From: Trifolium pratense
Lineage: Eukaryota; Streptophyta; Magnoliopsida; Fabales; Fabaceae
Length of the DNA: 64,000 bases
Direction of reading: 5' to 3'
NCBI RefSeq assembly: GCF_020283565.1
Contig: NC_060060.1
Span: 33,294,001-33,358,000, forward strand
Made by a program: the position numbers and the translations under genes. Each line of letters starts with the position of its first letter. Within the stretch, counting starts at the first letter, position 1. The notes beneath the pieces are model-generated. The model did no database searches, had not been told where the DNA came from, and saw nothing but the letters and a program-made list of their open reading frames with translations. This document shows positions 54,372 through 64,000 of this stretch, piece by piece.

Positions 54372-54907
54372 GTTTTGGGTACATCACCTGGTACTAAAGT
54401 GTTGGTTTTGGAGTATGATGCCAGTGTTGAGCTTATATTGCAAGGGACTAATGTGTTAGCAAGTGATAATCATCCAATTCATTTGCATGGATATACTTTC
54501 TATGTTGTTGGTTCAGGTTTTGGGAATTTTGATCCAAAACAAGATCCCAAAAATTATAATCTTATTGATCCACCACAAGAAACAACAGTTGGATTACCAA
54601 AGAATGGTTGGGTTGCTATCAGATTCAAGGCTAATAATCCAGGTAATTAATTATTCATCCATCAGAATTTATTTTTTTGTCAACTAGCTTAGTGATTAGA
54701 AATTTTACCATTAATTGAATAAGTGGAGTATCTGGAGTTAATTCGAACTCTGACTTTTTTGTTTGATTATGATCAGGTATGTGGTTGCTGCATTGTCACA
54801 TAGAGAGGCATGCTAGTTGGGGGATGAATATGGTGTTTCTAGTGAAAGATGGTCCTACTCCTCAAACACAAATGATTCCACCTCCTAAGGATTTACCTAA
54901 ATGTTAA

Positions 54908-56138
54908 GACTTGTAATAATAGTGCTGTTATTTATGTATCAGAAGAGAGGGGAGTAAGATATAGCCACAACAAATAAGAATTATATATGTACTGTCCTTT
55001 GATTTTTTTTTTTTTTTTTTTTTTTGGGTCAAAATAATACAATCATATATATTTTGTAGTATACTCTCTTCTAGACCAGCAATAAAAAAGGGGTTCAAAT
55101 ATTCAAAACTCCATAACAATATTGTTATTTGATCTACGTCACAATAATATATTGTATATTAAGTGAACTTTTACCTTAATAACAGTACTAGTAAATTGTC
55201 TGCTACAAATTTAAAATTTAGTCATGTCAAGGCAAACAAATAGTACTTTGCTGGTTCAGGTTTCATGTACCCCAGTTTATTTTTCTTTTGTACCTTTTTC
55301 TTTTTTTATTATTACATATGAGACTATGGTAGACAACGAGGGGTTTTATGTATGCCTTAATTGATATTCTTAAAATTTCTTTGATACCCGCTATTCTCTT
55401 AATTTATAAAAAAAAAAAAGTTAAGCTGGTTTGGAAAAGATATCATCTAATTACACCACCCCCACACACCCTGCTTAGGCATAGAGCGAGTTTCGTATCA
55501 ACATTTTAATATTTTTAGGCTTCCATACTGCTTCAGGCTTTTTTCATTGGGCCTGTCAGTTGACCCAAGTCAGCTTCCATCCCTGAATTTTTTTTCAAAG
55601 TGTTCAGGTAACAAAAAAAAAAATTAGAAAAATTCGTCCATACCTAAACACTTTCTTTCAAAGTGTGTTGGTAACAAAATATATTTGGAAAAATTTTACA
55701 TACATACACACTTTTTTTCAAAGTGTTCAGGTAAAAAAAAAAATTAGAAAAATTTTATATACTTGAACACTTTTTTCCAAAGTGTTCCGGTAACCAAAAA
55801 AAAAATACATGTCAGAACACTTTTTTCTTCAGGGTTTTAGTTTTTATATGAGGATAAATTCGTCCATTTAAAATTAATGTTGGCGTAGAATGACAATTGT
55901 TGGGATAGAAAAAAAATTCCCCATACCTGACAAGACAACATTCTCTCTGTATTATCTAGAATGTTTATTTTTGCACCATAATCCAAACTTTTTATTCCAA
56001 AAAAAAAAGTAAAATAGAAAATCAGCATAATCTCTAATGAAAAAAAATCAAATTTTTTTTTTATAGAAGGTAAATCACTAAATCTATTGATTTAAGTTAA
56101 TTAATATTAGACGGTCAAAGAGCTTAATTATTATAACT
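54908..56138. other. Laccase 3' flank
   Basis: Holds the laccase 3' UTR, a T-rich tract at 54999-55025, a segment matching 62888-62975 (CACACCCTGCTTAGGC, TAGAGCGAGTTTCGT), a 60-bp tandem repeat at 55585-55835, and from about 55975 a second copy of laccase upstream DNA. No gene. Confidence 0.6.
55585..55835. repeat. About 60-bp tandem repeat, 4 units
   Basis: CAAAGTGTTCAGGTAA or a variant begins at 55596, 55659, 55719 and 55778. Each unit also contains AACACTTT, so adjacent AACACTTT...AAAGTGTT segments form short hairpins. Units have diverged. Confidence 0.75.
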
Positions 56139-56152
56139 ATAATTTTAAGTAT
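55975..56152 (+). repeat. Duplicate of laccase upstream sequence
   Basis: Shares AAAATCAGCATAATCTCTAA, ATAGAAGGTAAATCACTAAA and TATTAGACGGTCAAAGAGC with 51390-51507. The copy is interrupted at AAGTATC by the LINE insertion and resumes near 60864. No laccase coding sequence follows. Confidence 0.75.
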
Positions 56153-56175
56153 CTATTAAACAAGTCAATTGGATC

Positions 56176-56665
56176 ATGCCTCCTAGTTTTTGGGTGAAGT
56201 GCAATACTGATGGAGCCTCTAGAGGTTCTCCAGGTATATCTTCTTGTGGTGGCATCTTTAGAGACCATCTTGGTACTTTTTTAGGTGCATTTTCAGCTAA
56301 TATTGGTGTTGCAACCTCTCTTTATGCTGAAATTTGCGCTGCAATTTATGCTATTGAATTTGCTTATGCTAAAGGATGGACCGATCTTTGGCTTGAATGT
56401 GACTCTATCCTCTTAGTTCAAGTTTCTACTAATGTGAATGTGGTCCCTTGGAAGCTGAAGGTTAAATGGAAAAAGTCTTCATATCGTTAGAAATTTTCGT
56501 TTTAGATTTTCTCATATTTATAGAGAAGGAAATACTTGTGCCGACAGATTAGCTAATGCGTGTTTTTTTGTTGATGGGTTAGTCTGGTGGGACCAATTAT
56601 CAAGTTGCTCTCGAGAGAGTTTCTTTAGAGATAGAGTTGGTTTGTCTAATTATCGCTTTCGCTAA
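56176..56665 (+). pseudogene. LINE RNase H-like domain, frameshifted
   Basis: Codes for an RNase H fold of the kind found at the end of plant L1 reverse-transcriptase proteins: KCNTDGASRGSPG (first Asp), SLYAEICAAIYAIEFA (Glu), LWLECDS (Asp), then after a frameshift near 56475 the conserved HIYREGNTCADRLANACF. The final frame ends at 56665. No reverse transcriptase upstream. Confidence 0.8.
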
Positions 56666-56785
56666 TCTTGTTTTGGTGGGTTAGGTTTATGCCCCCCACC
56701 CTTTCTTTTGTTTTTCATTTTAATAATATTTTTGGTGAGATGGTAGAGGAGTGGTAGTGCATTGAGGTGCCAAGATAGTTGGAAT

Positions 56786-57355
56786 TGTTGGAGATTTTTG
56801 TTGGGGAAGATGCTGCAACACTTGAACAAAGAAAGATGTCGCCGATGGATGCACGTAAAGAATCAAAGCGTGTTTTCACACTAACCTTTAGGTTCTATTC
56901 GCCCCCACCAATAATGTGTATTGGATGCAATTGGGATGTACGGCGAATACCCTGCATGATACTTTGATCACCTTGTAGTGGTTTGCACTAACACAACAAG
57001 CATATCTTTGATAACATTTTACAAAAATATGATTCCAACAATTCACTTATGTTTACTGTTTCCAACTTTCTCTATTTATAGAGAGATAACAATGATTTGA
57101 TCAAGAGAATAACTTCTCCTAATAACCGTAATTAACGGTTACAATTCAAAATATATCAGTAACTGTTATTCTAGTCTATTGGCAGGAAGACCCAGGAACC
57201 GAACCCTGTACCTACAGGTCATTGGATTACGCACGCAGCCACTAAGCCATATTTAATAGTTCTAATATATTTCTCAACCTTAATCATTATATCATTATAT
57301 CCAGTAATACAATGTTTTATTTCCAAGTTTATATATTTTGGAAATATCTCTAACA
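56786..57355 (-). repeat. 3' LTR of Copia element (570 bp)
   Basis: Contains a TATA box (CTATAAATAG on the minus strand at 57072-57081) in a 107-bp block missing from the other LTR, and a tRNA-like segment at 57179-57248. Confidence 0.88.
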
Positions 57356-58078
57356 ATCCCCCACCATTTACAAAATATAACTAAATCCATATTTCTGGAA
57401 ATATCATGGTTTCAGATAATGGTATCTCACGATTTGAACCATTACTTAGTAAGATAATGTGTTCCACTTATCCCGAATAGACATTGGTAGACAAGCTTTG
57501 AACCAACTATTCATTTGAACAAGTGTGCATAACTTACACATGAAATCTCGGTGTTATCAAAAGAATTATTAAATTTGACATATTCAATAAGGCCTTGTGT
57601 CACATATCCTTTTCATGAGAATTTAAGAGTCAAACCCTTGAACTCTATGAAGCGGCCTCACTTCATTCTCATATAGGTAGACTATATCATAAATGCACCC
57701 ATAATCATGCATTCAAGCAAATATATGCTATATGTCTATTAAGAGGAAAACCTCATCCTACCACTTTTAATCTTATGGTCCAAGTACTTTTACCCCTTGG
57801 GATGTAGTATCTATTATCAAGTACTTCAATCACTCGAATAGTGTACTTTCACCATTGAACTCAAGACTTGATATTATTCAAGTGTGAGTTGAGTTTCCAC
57901 CATTGGTGATCAATTAGATCCGGGTTTGTATCACATCCCTAATGATGTTTTCAATGATTTTAACATCATATCCGAAGACACCATAACCTTGTCAATCATT
58001 TCGTCAAATAATTGCAAGTTTTTCCACTTAAATAATTTTGAATATTCAATCACTTTCATAGCTATGTTATTTATATAT

Positions 58079-58421
58079 GGTTTAACTATACATTTGATCC
58101 CTTACGTTTATTTTAGGTTTCAATTTGGTCCCTTACGTTTAAAAAGTATCAATTTGGTCCCTTACGTTTATTTTAGGTTTCAAGTTAGTCCTTTCCGTCA
58201 ATTTTGTCACATGTGGCAGTCAATTTGCATATGTGGACTGACACGTGGCACTTGGACACGCTGACACGTGTACTGTTCAAACGGTGTTAGTGAAAAAACT
58301 AACGGAAAGGACTAACTTGAAACCTAAAATAAACGTAAGGGACCAAATTGATACTTTTTAAACGTAAGGGACCAAATTGAAACCTAAAATAAACGTAAGG
58401 GACCAAATGTATAGTTAAGCC
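58079..58421. mobile_element. MULE-type foldback MITE inside Copia element
   Basis: Nearly the whole element is inverted arms (58079-58199 and 58302-58421) separated by a loop of about 100 bp, with ends GGTTTAACTATACATTTG and its complement. A 9-bp target duplication TTTATATAT (58070-58078 and 58422-58430) indicates Mutator-like transposition. The arms contain repeated GGTCCCTTACGTTTA segments. Confidence 0.9.
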
Positions 58422-59356
58422 TTTATATATTCTTGATAGTTTAACCAACTATCACAAATTCATGACTTTGAGTCATTCAATTACTTTGTATTTTATACAA
58501 ACTCATTTTAAATCATTTCACCTTTGTTATTAAACTAAACCATTTAATAACAAGCATTACGATTTAAAGTTTTCACTTTCGTTTCAACATTCACCGAATA
58601 TCATTTATACAAAATATAAAACATGTATAATAATGATCATCAAATTTTCAATGATCAACAATAACCATAATCTTAAAATAACAAATTATGAGTCACATAC
58701 ATGTTAATCATACACATATAGTCAAATCTAAAAAACACTTAAGAATTAAGATTTCAAATCTATAAAATAATGCATGTCTAGCTTATCATACACACACATG
58801 AAATTTATTATAACATTAGCAATCATAATAACTTAAATTTTCATAGTCTCGGCACATGTCTGTTATCATGGGAATTTGCTGCTACGAAAGATCTTATAAC
58901 AATAGCAATAGAGGACATAACTCCAACAATAAAATGCATTGTACTCAAACAATCAAATTATTAACATTGTTACTAATATATACACATACCATTATACATA
59001 ACAATTCTAACATTTTAAACCAAGGTATTTAGTTAAAATTCATGTACTGCATTTGAGAAAAATTTGGAAACGGCGACTGATTTAATCAAATAGTCTTATT
59101 AGAAGCAAAATCAACAATTCATGCTTATAGGAATTCATGAGAATTAGACATCGATCTCTATAATAATCATACAAAAACAATAATATAAATATAAATCACA
59201 GTATCATCATGTTATAAAGCACTACACACAATAAGTTATACAAACCAAATTACAAATTCATAACTAGTTACAAGCAAACACACTTAAATTACAACATTCC
59301 CATCATCGGGTACATATTATATATTCTTAAGGGTGAGAAATTTCTAGAAGTGACTT

Positions 59357-60216
59357 CTATGCAACAAGATGATCCTCTTGTGCACTAGAGTTCTTCTCTT
59401 TGTTCAACTTTTTCAAGAACTTACATTCACTCTTGAAATGTTCCGGCTTACCACAATGGAAGCAACTTCCTCTCTTTCTTTTCTTTTGTCCATTTCCGTT
59501 GTTGTTGTCATGAACATTTTCTCCATCTATATCCATATTATCCTTGGATTTACTAGACTTTCCATCCACTAAAACATATACCTTCTCATGAGCATTTTGA
59601 TTCTTAGTATCATCTGTTTACGATACTCTTCTTCAAGACGAAGGTGATTTCCTAACTGCTCAAGAGAAATGTCTTCTTTCTTATGTTTCAAGGACTTTTT
59701 AAAATCTTTCCATGATGGAGGAAGTTTATCTATTATGGAAGAAACAATGATTGTTTCATCCATGTGCATTTTATGTTGCTTAAAGTTGTTAAGAATTCGT
59801 TCAAGTTCATATAATTGTTCCATCACTGGTCTAGAGTCTACCATGTTATAATTATTAAATTGAGAGACAAGAAATTTCTTACTGGTAGCGTCTTCCAACA
59901 TATATCTTGTTTCCAGTTTCTCCCATAGTTCCTTTGCAGAACCGCTACTTTGGTAGATGTCAAAAAGTGAGTCTGATAATCCATTGAGAATGTGGCCCAT
60001 GCAGATGTAATCATCATTTTCCCACTTCTGTCTGTCTCTTGTTTCAGCAATTCTTTCATTTTCCCTCTCTGCTGGTCTTGCGGTATTAAGAACATACACC
60101 ACTTTCAAGGTTGTGAGAAGGAATTTCATCTTTTTCTGCCATCGGTTAAAATGGCCTCCATCAAACCTCTCCAATTTCACAAAATCAGAAGTCATTTCTT
60201 TGAGTGATGCAGCCAT
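59357..60216 (-). pseudogene. Copia gag polyprotein, frameshifted zinc knuckle
   Basis: The first frame (60216-59569, 215 codons) is a UBN2-type gag: FVKLERFDGGHFNRWQKKMK, YICMGHILNGLSDSLFDIYQ, ELWEKLETRYMLEDATSKKF, LPPSWKDFKKSLKHKKEDIS. The second frame (59569-59357) carries the CCHC zinc knuckle (CFHCGKPEHFKSEC). They lie in different frames near 59569-59600, so a frameshift separates them. Gag binds and packages element RNA; no protease or integrase follows. Confidence 0.88.
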
Positions 60217-60247
60217 TGATTAAGAAATAGAAATAGAACCTAAAGAT

Positions 60248-60803
60248 TGTTGGAGATTTTTGTTGGGGAAGATGCTGCAACACTTGAACAAAGAAAGATG
60301 TCGCCGATGGATGCACGTAAAGAATCAAAGCGTGTTTTCACACTAACCTTTAGGTTCTATTCGCCCCCACCAATAATGTGTATTGGATGCAATTGGGATG
60401 TAGGCGAATACCCTGCAGGATACTTTGATCACCTTGTAGTGGTTTGCACTAACACAACAAGCATATCTTTGATAACATTTTACAAAAATATGATTCCAAC
60501 AATTCACTCATGCATTAATGAAGTGAAGGATGATTTAGAAGAAAATGTAAGTGGGAGAGAATTTGGTTTGATTATGTCAGTTTTCTTATGTTTACTGTTA
60601 TTCTAGTCTATTGGCAGGAAGACCCAGGAACCGAACCCTGTACCTACAGGTCATTGGATTACGCACGCAGCCACTAAGCCATATTTAATAGTTCTGATAT
60701 ATTTCTCAACCTTAATCATTATATCATTATATCATTATATCATTATATCCAGTAATACAATGTTTTATTTCCAAGTTTATATATTTTGGAAATATCTCTA
60801 ACA
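60248..60803 (-). repeat. 5' LTR of Copia element (556 bp)
   Basis: Matches the 3' LTR except that it lacks the 107-bp TATA-bearing block and has an extra stretch of about 78 bp at 60510-60587. Confidence 0.88.
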
Positions 60804-60875
60804 GGAATGTCGATGACTTACTATGATGCCATACTCTCCATTTTTGCTTAAAAATAATAATAATTTAAGTATCAA

Positions 60876-61517
60876 TTATAGAGGCCATAACTTAGTCTCA
60901 ACTTTTCATTCAACTTGTGTATATCATTTTAAATTTTAAATTGTTTTGTGTGGTCATGTTTAGTATATTATATGAATCTCTCTTACAAAATTTTAAATTT
61001 TTTTAACAAGAGATGAATTAAATATGAATTTTTTAGTGTTTTGCACATAAAAATTCATAAACAATTCATCTTATGTTAAAAAAAAATCAAAATTTTTATC
61101 AGAGATATTCTTATAATATTATAAACATGAATATAAAATATCATTAAAAAATATCAAAGTATACAATAGTTTAATTAAAAGTAAGGACTAAAAACCTTGA
61201 AGGAAAAAACTTAAGGGACAAAAAAATGTGAAAAAATCTTTAGGGACTAAAACTATATTTAACGCATAAATAATTCTGGAGAACTATAGAGACAAAAAAA
61301 CATATTTAACCCATAAATATATCATATATATTTGGACATTTTTTTTAGCAAAAATAGAGTGAAAAGACATCACATGATAATGATATATATTTTGAAAAGA
61401 TTTTATTAGTAACCATAGTGTTCAATTGATAATTAACGTGTTATGTACAAATGTTACTTAACTTTATTATTAACCATCCACCGATTAATTATTTATTTGA
61501 AATGTATTACACTCATA
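60876..61517. other. AT-rich flank after the nested insertion
   Basis: Begins with the resumed laccase-upstream duplicate (TATAGAGGCCATAACTTAGTC at about 60885) and from 61310 matches 50300-50500 (TTTGGACATTTTTTTTAGC). No gene. Confidence 0.6.
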
Positions 61518-61526
61518 AAATAGTTA

Positions 61527-62238
61527 GGCTTAAATGCAGTTTTGGCCCCCCAAGTTTCACAATTGCTTGATTTTGGTCCCCCACATTTTAATTGCTTGAT
61601 TTTAACCCCCTAAGTTTCACAATTGCTTGATTTTAACCCTCCAAGTTTCAATTGCTCGATTTTGGCCCCCTAAGTTTACCCCATTTTGCATTTGCTAGCC
61701 CCCCGTTGAATATTTTGATTAAAAATTGGTTATGTGGCATTTTAAAATTAAATAAGTATTTAAAAATAAATAAATAAATTACAAATTGTTTTTTAAAAAC
61801 TAAATTATAAAATATTTTTTTATTATATGTAGTTTGTAAAATAATTTTGTTATATAAAAAAGTAAAAAAAACATTTTATGAATTATTTTTTAAAAACTTT
61901 GTAAACTTTTTTTAAAATAAAAAATAATTATTAAACTTTTTATTAAAAAAACAATTTTTAATACATTTTTATAAAAGCAAATATTATTATTTTTTAATTA
62001 AAACATATTTTTAATTTTTTTAAAATGTCACACAAGCAATTTATAGTCAAAAAAGTCAACGGGGGGCTAGCAAATGCAAAAGGGGGTAAACTTGGGGGGC
62101 CAAAATCGAGCAATTGAAACTTGGAGGGCTAAAATCAAGCAATTATGAAACTTAGAGGGTTAAAATCAAGCAATTGAAATGTGGGGGGCCAAAATCAAGC
62201 AATTGTGAAATTTGAGGGGCCAAAACTGCATTTAAGCC
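61527..62238. mobile_element. MULE-type long-TIR MITE
   Basis: Inverted arms of about 185 bp (61527-61715 and 62055-62238) start GGCTTAAATGCAGTTTTGGC and end with its complement. A 9-bp target duplication AAATAGTTA (61518-61526 and 62239-62247) fits Mutator-like elements. The arms consist of repeated CAAGTTTCACAATTGCTTGA-type units. The AT-only centre has no ORF. Confidence 0.9.
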
Positions 62239-62282
62239 AAATAGTTATTATAGTATTATTCAAATTAATAAAATTTCCTGCT

Positions 62283-62440
62283 GTTTCTATGAGTTTAACT
62301 CAGTTGGTAAGGATATCTCATATATCATGTAGAAGTCGAAATTCAAACCCCGAACACTCTAGTTATTTATCTTTAAGGTTGTCTAGTCGAAGTGAAATTC
62401 AAAATTCAAAACTGAATAATTTTTATTGAATTATCCCGAT
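62283..62440 (+). repeat. SINE-like repeat, family B
   Basis: GAGTTTAACTCAGTTGGTAAGG is close to a tRNA A-box region, followed by AAATTCAAACCCCGAACACTC and GTCTAGTCGAAGTGAAATTC. Probably tRNA-derived. A diverged copy is at 40945. Confidence 0.6.
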
Positions 62441-62887
62441 TACTTCGATATTTACTTTTTTTCGTTTCTACCCATGTAGTGTGGGGGGGAATATATACAA
62501 TTTTTGTTCTTATCTTAGATTATCTTAGATTTTGAACCTTCCTTTTAATTCTTCGTTCTTTTTTTTTTTTTATAGTCATTCAATATTCAATTCACAATTA
62601 CAGGAGATGGATTTTTTTTTTTTTTTTAATCCCCACCTAAATTTAGAGTAGTAGCAGGACTGATTTAGATAGATAGTCATATATAACTAATGAATATCTA
62701 CTATGACATATTAGACTATTAGAAGAAAAAAAAATTCACCTCTCCCATTTTTTTAAAATGTGATACCCATTTGAATTGATATCAATTTGTGTGTCAAAAT
62801 ATATTACCTCTTTATGTTACATTAACAACATGATTTTCAAAATTAATTCATCTAACTTTCAAATAAATTTTTATTAGTTAAGTTAAT

Positions 62888-63185
62888 TAAGCTCCTTTGA
62901 AAAAGATTTCATCTAATTACACTACCCCACACACCCTGCTTAGGCGTAGAGCGAGTTTCGTTTCAACACGTTATTACTTTTAGAGCGAGTTTCGTTCAAC
63001 AAAATGTGTTTTTCTAAATTTTGCTCTTGTTTAATGCTCGCTAGTTATCTTACAAGGAGAGTAGTTTTGAAAATCCAGAGGGAGCGATTGAGAAAGAAAG
63101 ACAGGGGGCGGCGGGGCGCGAAAAATCCAAGAGAGTATTTCTTAAAATCCAATTATCTTGCGAGGAGATTTATTTTGGCCATATG
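62888..63185 (+). repeat. Duplicate of laccase-flanking DNA
   Basis: Matches 55435-55510 and 50565-50720 (AATGCTCGCTAGTTATCTTA, GGCGGCGGGGCGC, AATTATCTTGCGAGGAGATT). The copy is then split by the hAT MITE at 63186 and resumes at 63716. Confidence 0.75.
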
Positions 63186-63715
63186 TAGAGCTGAGTATGC
63201 GGGCTAGCCTGCTCCGTTTAACCCGCCCCGCATAAGCCCGAATAATAAGCGAGTTATGATATGTAAGTCCGAATCCGGTCCACGTAAGCCCGATTAAACG
63301 GTCGACCCACGTACTATTACAAAAATATTAAAAATTACTTTTTTAAAAAAATAAACTAAATTAGCAAAATATTGATATAATAAAAAATAAAAAAAACTAT
63401 ATTATTAATAATTTTATGTTATAACATATATAAATAAGTAACAAATGAAAATATATAAAGTTTGCGACTTTTTTAAGTTGGATTTGAAGATGGATCAAAT
63501 TATAATTTATAGGTGATAAAATTTATAACTAATTATATAAATTAAAAAAAGACAGGTCATGGGCCAACCCGCAAACCCGCGATTTTAACGGTCCAATCCA
63601 CAAGGGAAAAAATTTAAACGGACCAAAAGAAATTGGTCTTAAGTCCCTGCAGATAGCAGGTTAAATAAGGTTAAATAGGTCGGTCCGCAGACCTTGGCCA
63701 ATATACCCAGCTCTA
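63186..63715. mobile_element. hAT-type MITE, 530 bp
   Basis: Ends TAGAGCTGAGTAT and ATACCCAGCTCTA are inverted. The flanks GCCATATG (63178-63185) and GCCGTACG (63716-63723) form a diverged 8-bp target duplication, and the paralogous site at 50745 (GCCGTATG) shows the unoccupied state. Outer parts hold CCCGC/GCGGG-rich inverted segments. No ORF. Confidence 0.8.
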
Positions 63716-64000
63716 GCCGTACGTCTAAGATACAACTGTTTTCTCCAAATAAATAAAAAAGGATTATAAGTTGTCTGCTGCAAATTTTAAATTTTGTCTT
63801 GTGAAACAAATAGATGTAGAAATTACTTTTAATGTATATTTTTAATATAAAATATTTACATAAGGTAATTGCTATATTTTTTTTAACAAGAGTATAAGGT
63901 AATTAGTTTATAGGTGCAGAAACTATCTTATAGTTTTTAATACGAAGTATCTATTGAATTTTAAATTTTGTCTTGTCAAACAATTAGCAGTAGAAATTAC
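63716..64000 (+). repeat. Laccase-upstream duplicate running off the window
   Basis: Matches 50740-51010 (ATAGATGTAGAAATTACTTTT, TATAGGTGCA). The first part recurs again at 63960-64000, so the duplication continues past the window end, possibly towards another laccase gene. Confidence 0.7.

Larger units (their letters stand above)
51601..54907 (+). pseudogene. Laccase (LAC14/15-like), interrupted by a MITE
   Basis: Laccases are secreted multicopper oxidases that polymerise phenolics (lignin, flavonoids) in the cell wall. Six exons: 51601-51741, 51834-51985, 52424-52668, 52799-52927, 53178-53871 continuing at 54380-54642, and 54777-54907. Skipping the insertion (and one duplicated target) gives 584 residues plus TAA in frame. 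Seen: signal peptide (LRFLLLSALYFLLIHAANG), copper motifs HWHG, WWHAHQGW, HPIHLHG and HCHIERHASWGM, many N-glycosylation sites, and a C-terminal PKDLPKC. RATVHGAFIIYP and HCHIERHASWGM resemble the LAC14/15 clade. A 500-bp MITE splits exon 5 after EYVLG; the frame runs into it and stops at 54038-54040, removing the last two copper motifs. Non-functional unless the MITE is spliced or excised. Confidence 0.9.
56786..60803 (-). mobile_element. Copia-type LTR retrotransposon, gag only
   Basis: Reads on the minus strand: 5' LTR 60248-60803, 3' LTR 56786-57355, each TGTTAGAGA...TCTCCAACA, with target duplication GGAAT (56781-56785 and 60804-60808). Just inside the 3' LTR is a polypurine tract GGTGGGGGAT. 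Internal coding sequence is limited to gag (59357-60216); 57356-59350 shows no pol domain, so it is non-autonomous. A foldback element lies inside at 58079-58421. The sequence next to the 5' LTR is not the usual TGGTATCAGAGC primer site. Confidence 0.88.
56153..60863 (+). mobile_element. 5'-truncated LINE (L1-type) with nested Copia element
   Basis: Flanked by a short duplication around TTTAAGTATC/TTTTAAGTATC (about 56142-56152 and 60864-60873). Its own sequence comprises 56153-56785 and 60809-60863 and ends in an A-rich AAAAATAATAATAA tail. It carries only the C-terminal RNase H region, as expected of a 5'-truncated insertion. Confidence 0.7.

Noticed and set aside
55585..55835. CRISPR-like array
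   Set aside because: Units vary, the spacers are themselves similar, and this is plant nuclear DNA.
56176..56490. Host RNase H gene
   Set aside because: Fragment lacks a start context, is frameshifted, and sits in an insertion with an A-rich tail and flanking duplication.
57179..57250. Functional tRNA gene
   Set aside because: Has B-box-like text but no complete cloverleaf (acceptor stem pairing fails), and it is repeated inside both LTRs.
59357..59569. Host CCHC zinc-finger protein
   Set aside because: It is the nucleocapsid part of the Copia gag, between paired LTRs.

Overview
This window is plant nuclear DNA. It has AT-rich intergenic sequence, GT-AG introns, multi-exon genes of plant families and dense nested transposable elements. 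Repeat families and the gene set suggest a papilionoid legume, probably near Medicago or Trifolium; this is inference, because no database search was possible. All exon models were read by hand, and where a complete gene is present the exons sum to an intact reading frame.

Layout. 0.4-3.1 kb (+): 3' part of a group-1 sulfate transporter whose 5' exons lie outside the window. 6.5-7.9 kb (+): intron-free F-box/kelch gene. 8.8-12.3 kb (-): nine-exon ALD1-like aminotransferase with an inverted SINE pair in one intron. 15.0-22.0 kb: a 7.0-kb CACTA (En/Spm) transposon with both ends and its target duplication, broken transposase genes and a Helitron nested inside; it sits in one copy of a local promoter-like repeat family found four times between 13.7 and 26.7 kb. 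27.4-33.8 kb (+): eleven-exon RAE1-like WD40 gene. 34.6-47.3 kb (-): tandem array of two complete SERK/BAK1-type LRR receptor kinases and a third copy reduced to its first exon. 51.6-54.9 kb (+): laccase gene interrupted by a 500-bp hAT-type MITE in its largest coding exon. 55-64 kb: duplicated laccase-upstream DNA filled with nested elements: a 5'-truncated LINE, a gag-only Copia element inside it, a MULE foldback inside the Copia, then another MULE foldback, a SINE and a second hAT MITE.

Functionally, ALD1 (pipecolate synthesis in systemic immunity) and SERK/BAK1 co-receptors both belong to plant defence signalling, but nothing here shows more than coincidental proximity. The strongest observations are the laccase disruption, the CACTA/Helitron nest with an unoccupied-site comparison, the SERK tandem array, and the unusual Copia element with dimorphic LTRs and a self-complementary stretch next to its primer-binding position. 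I found no convincing new multi-gene system; the novelty is in the structure of the mobile elements.
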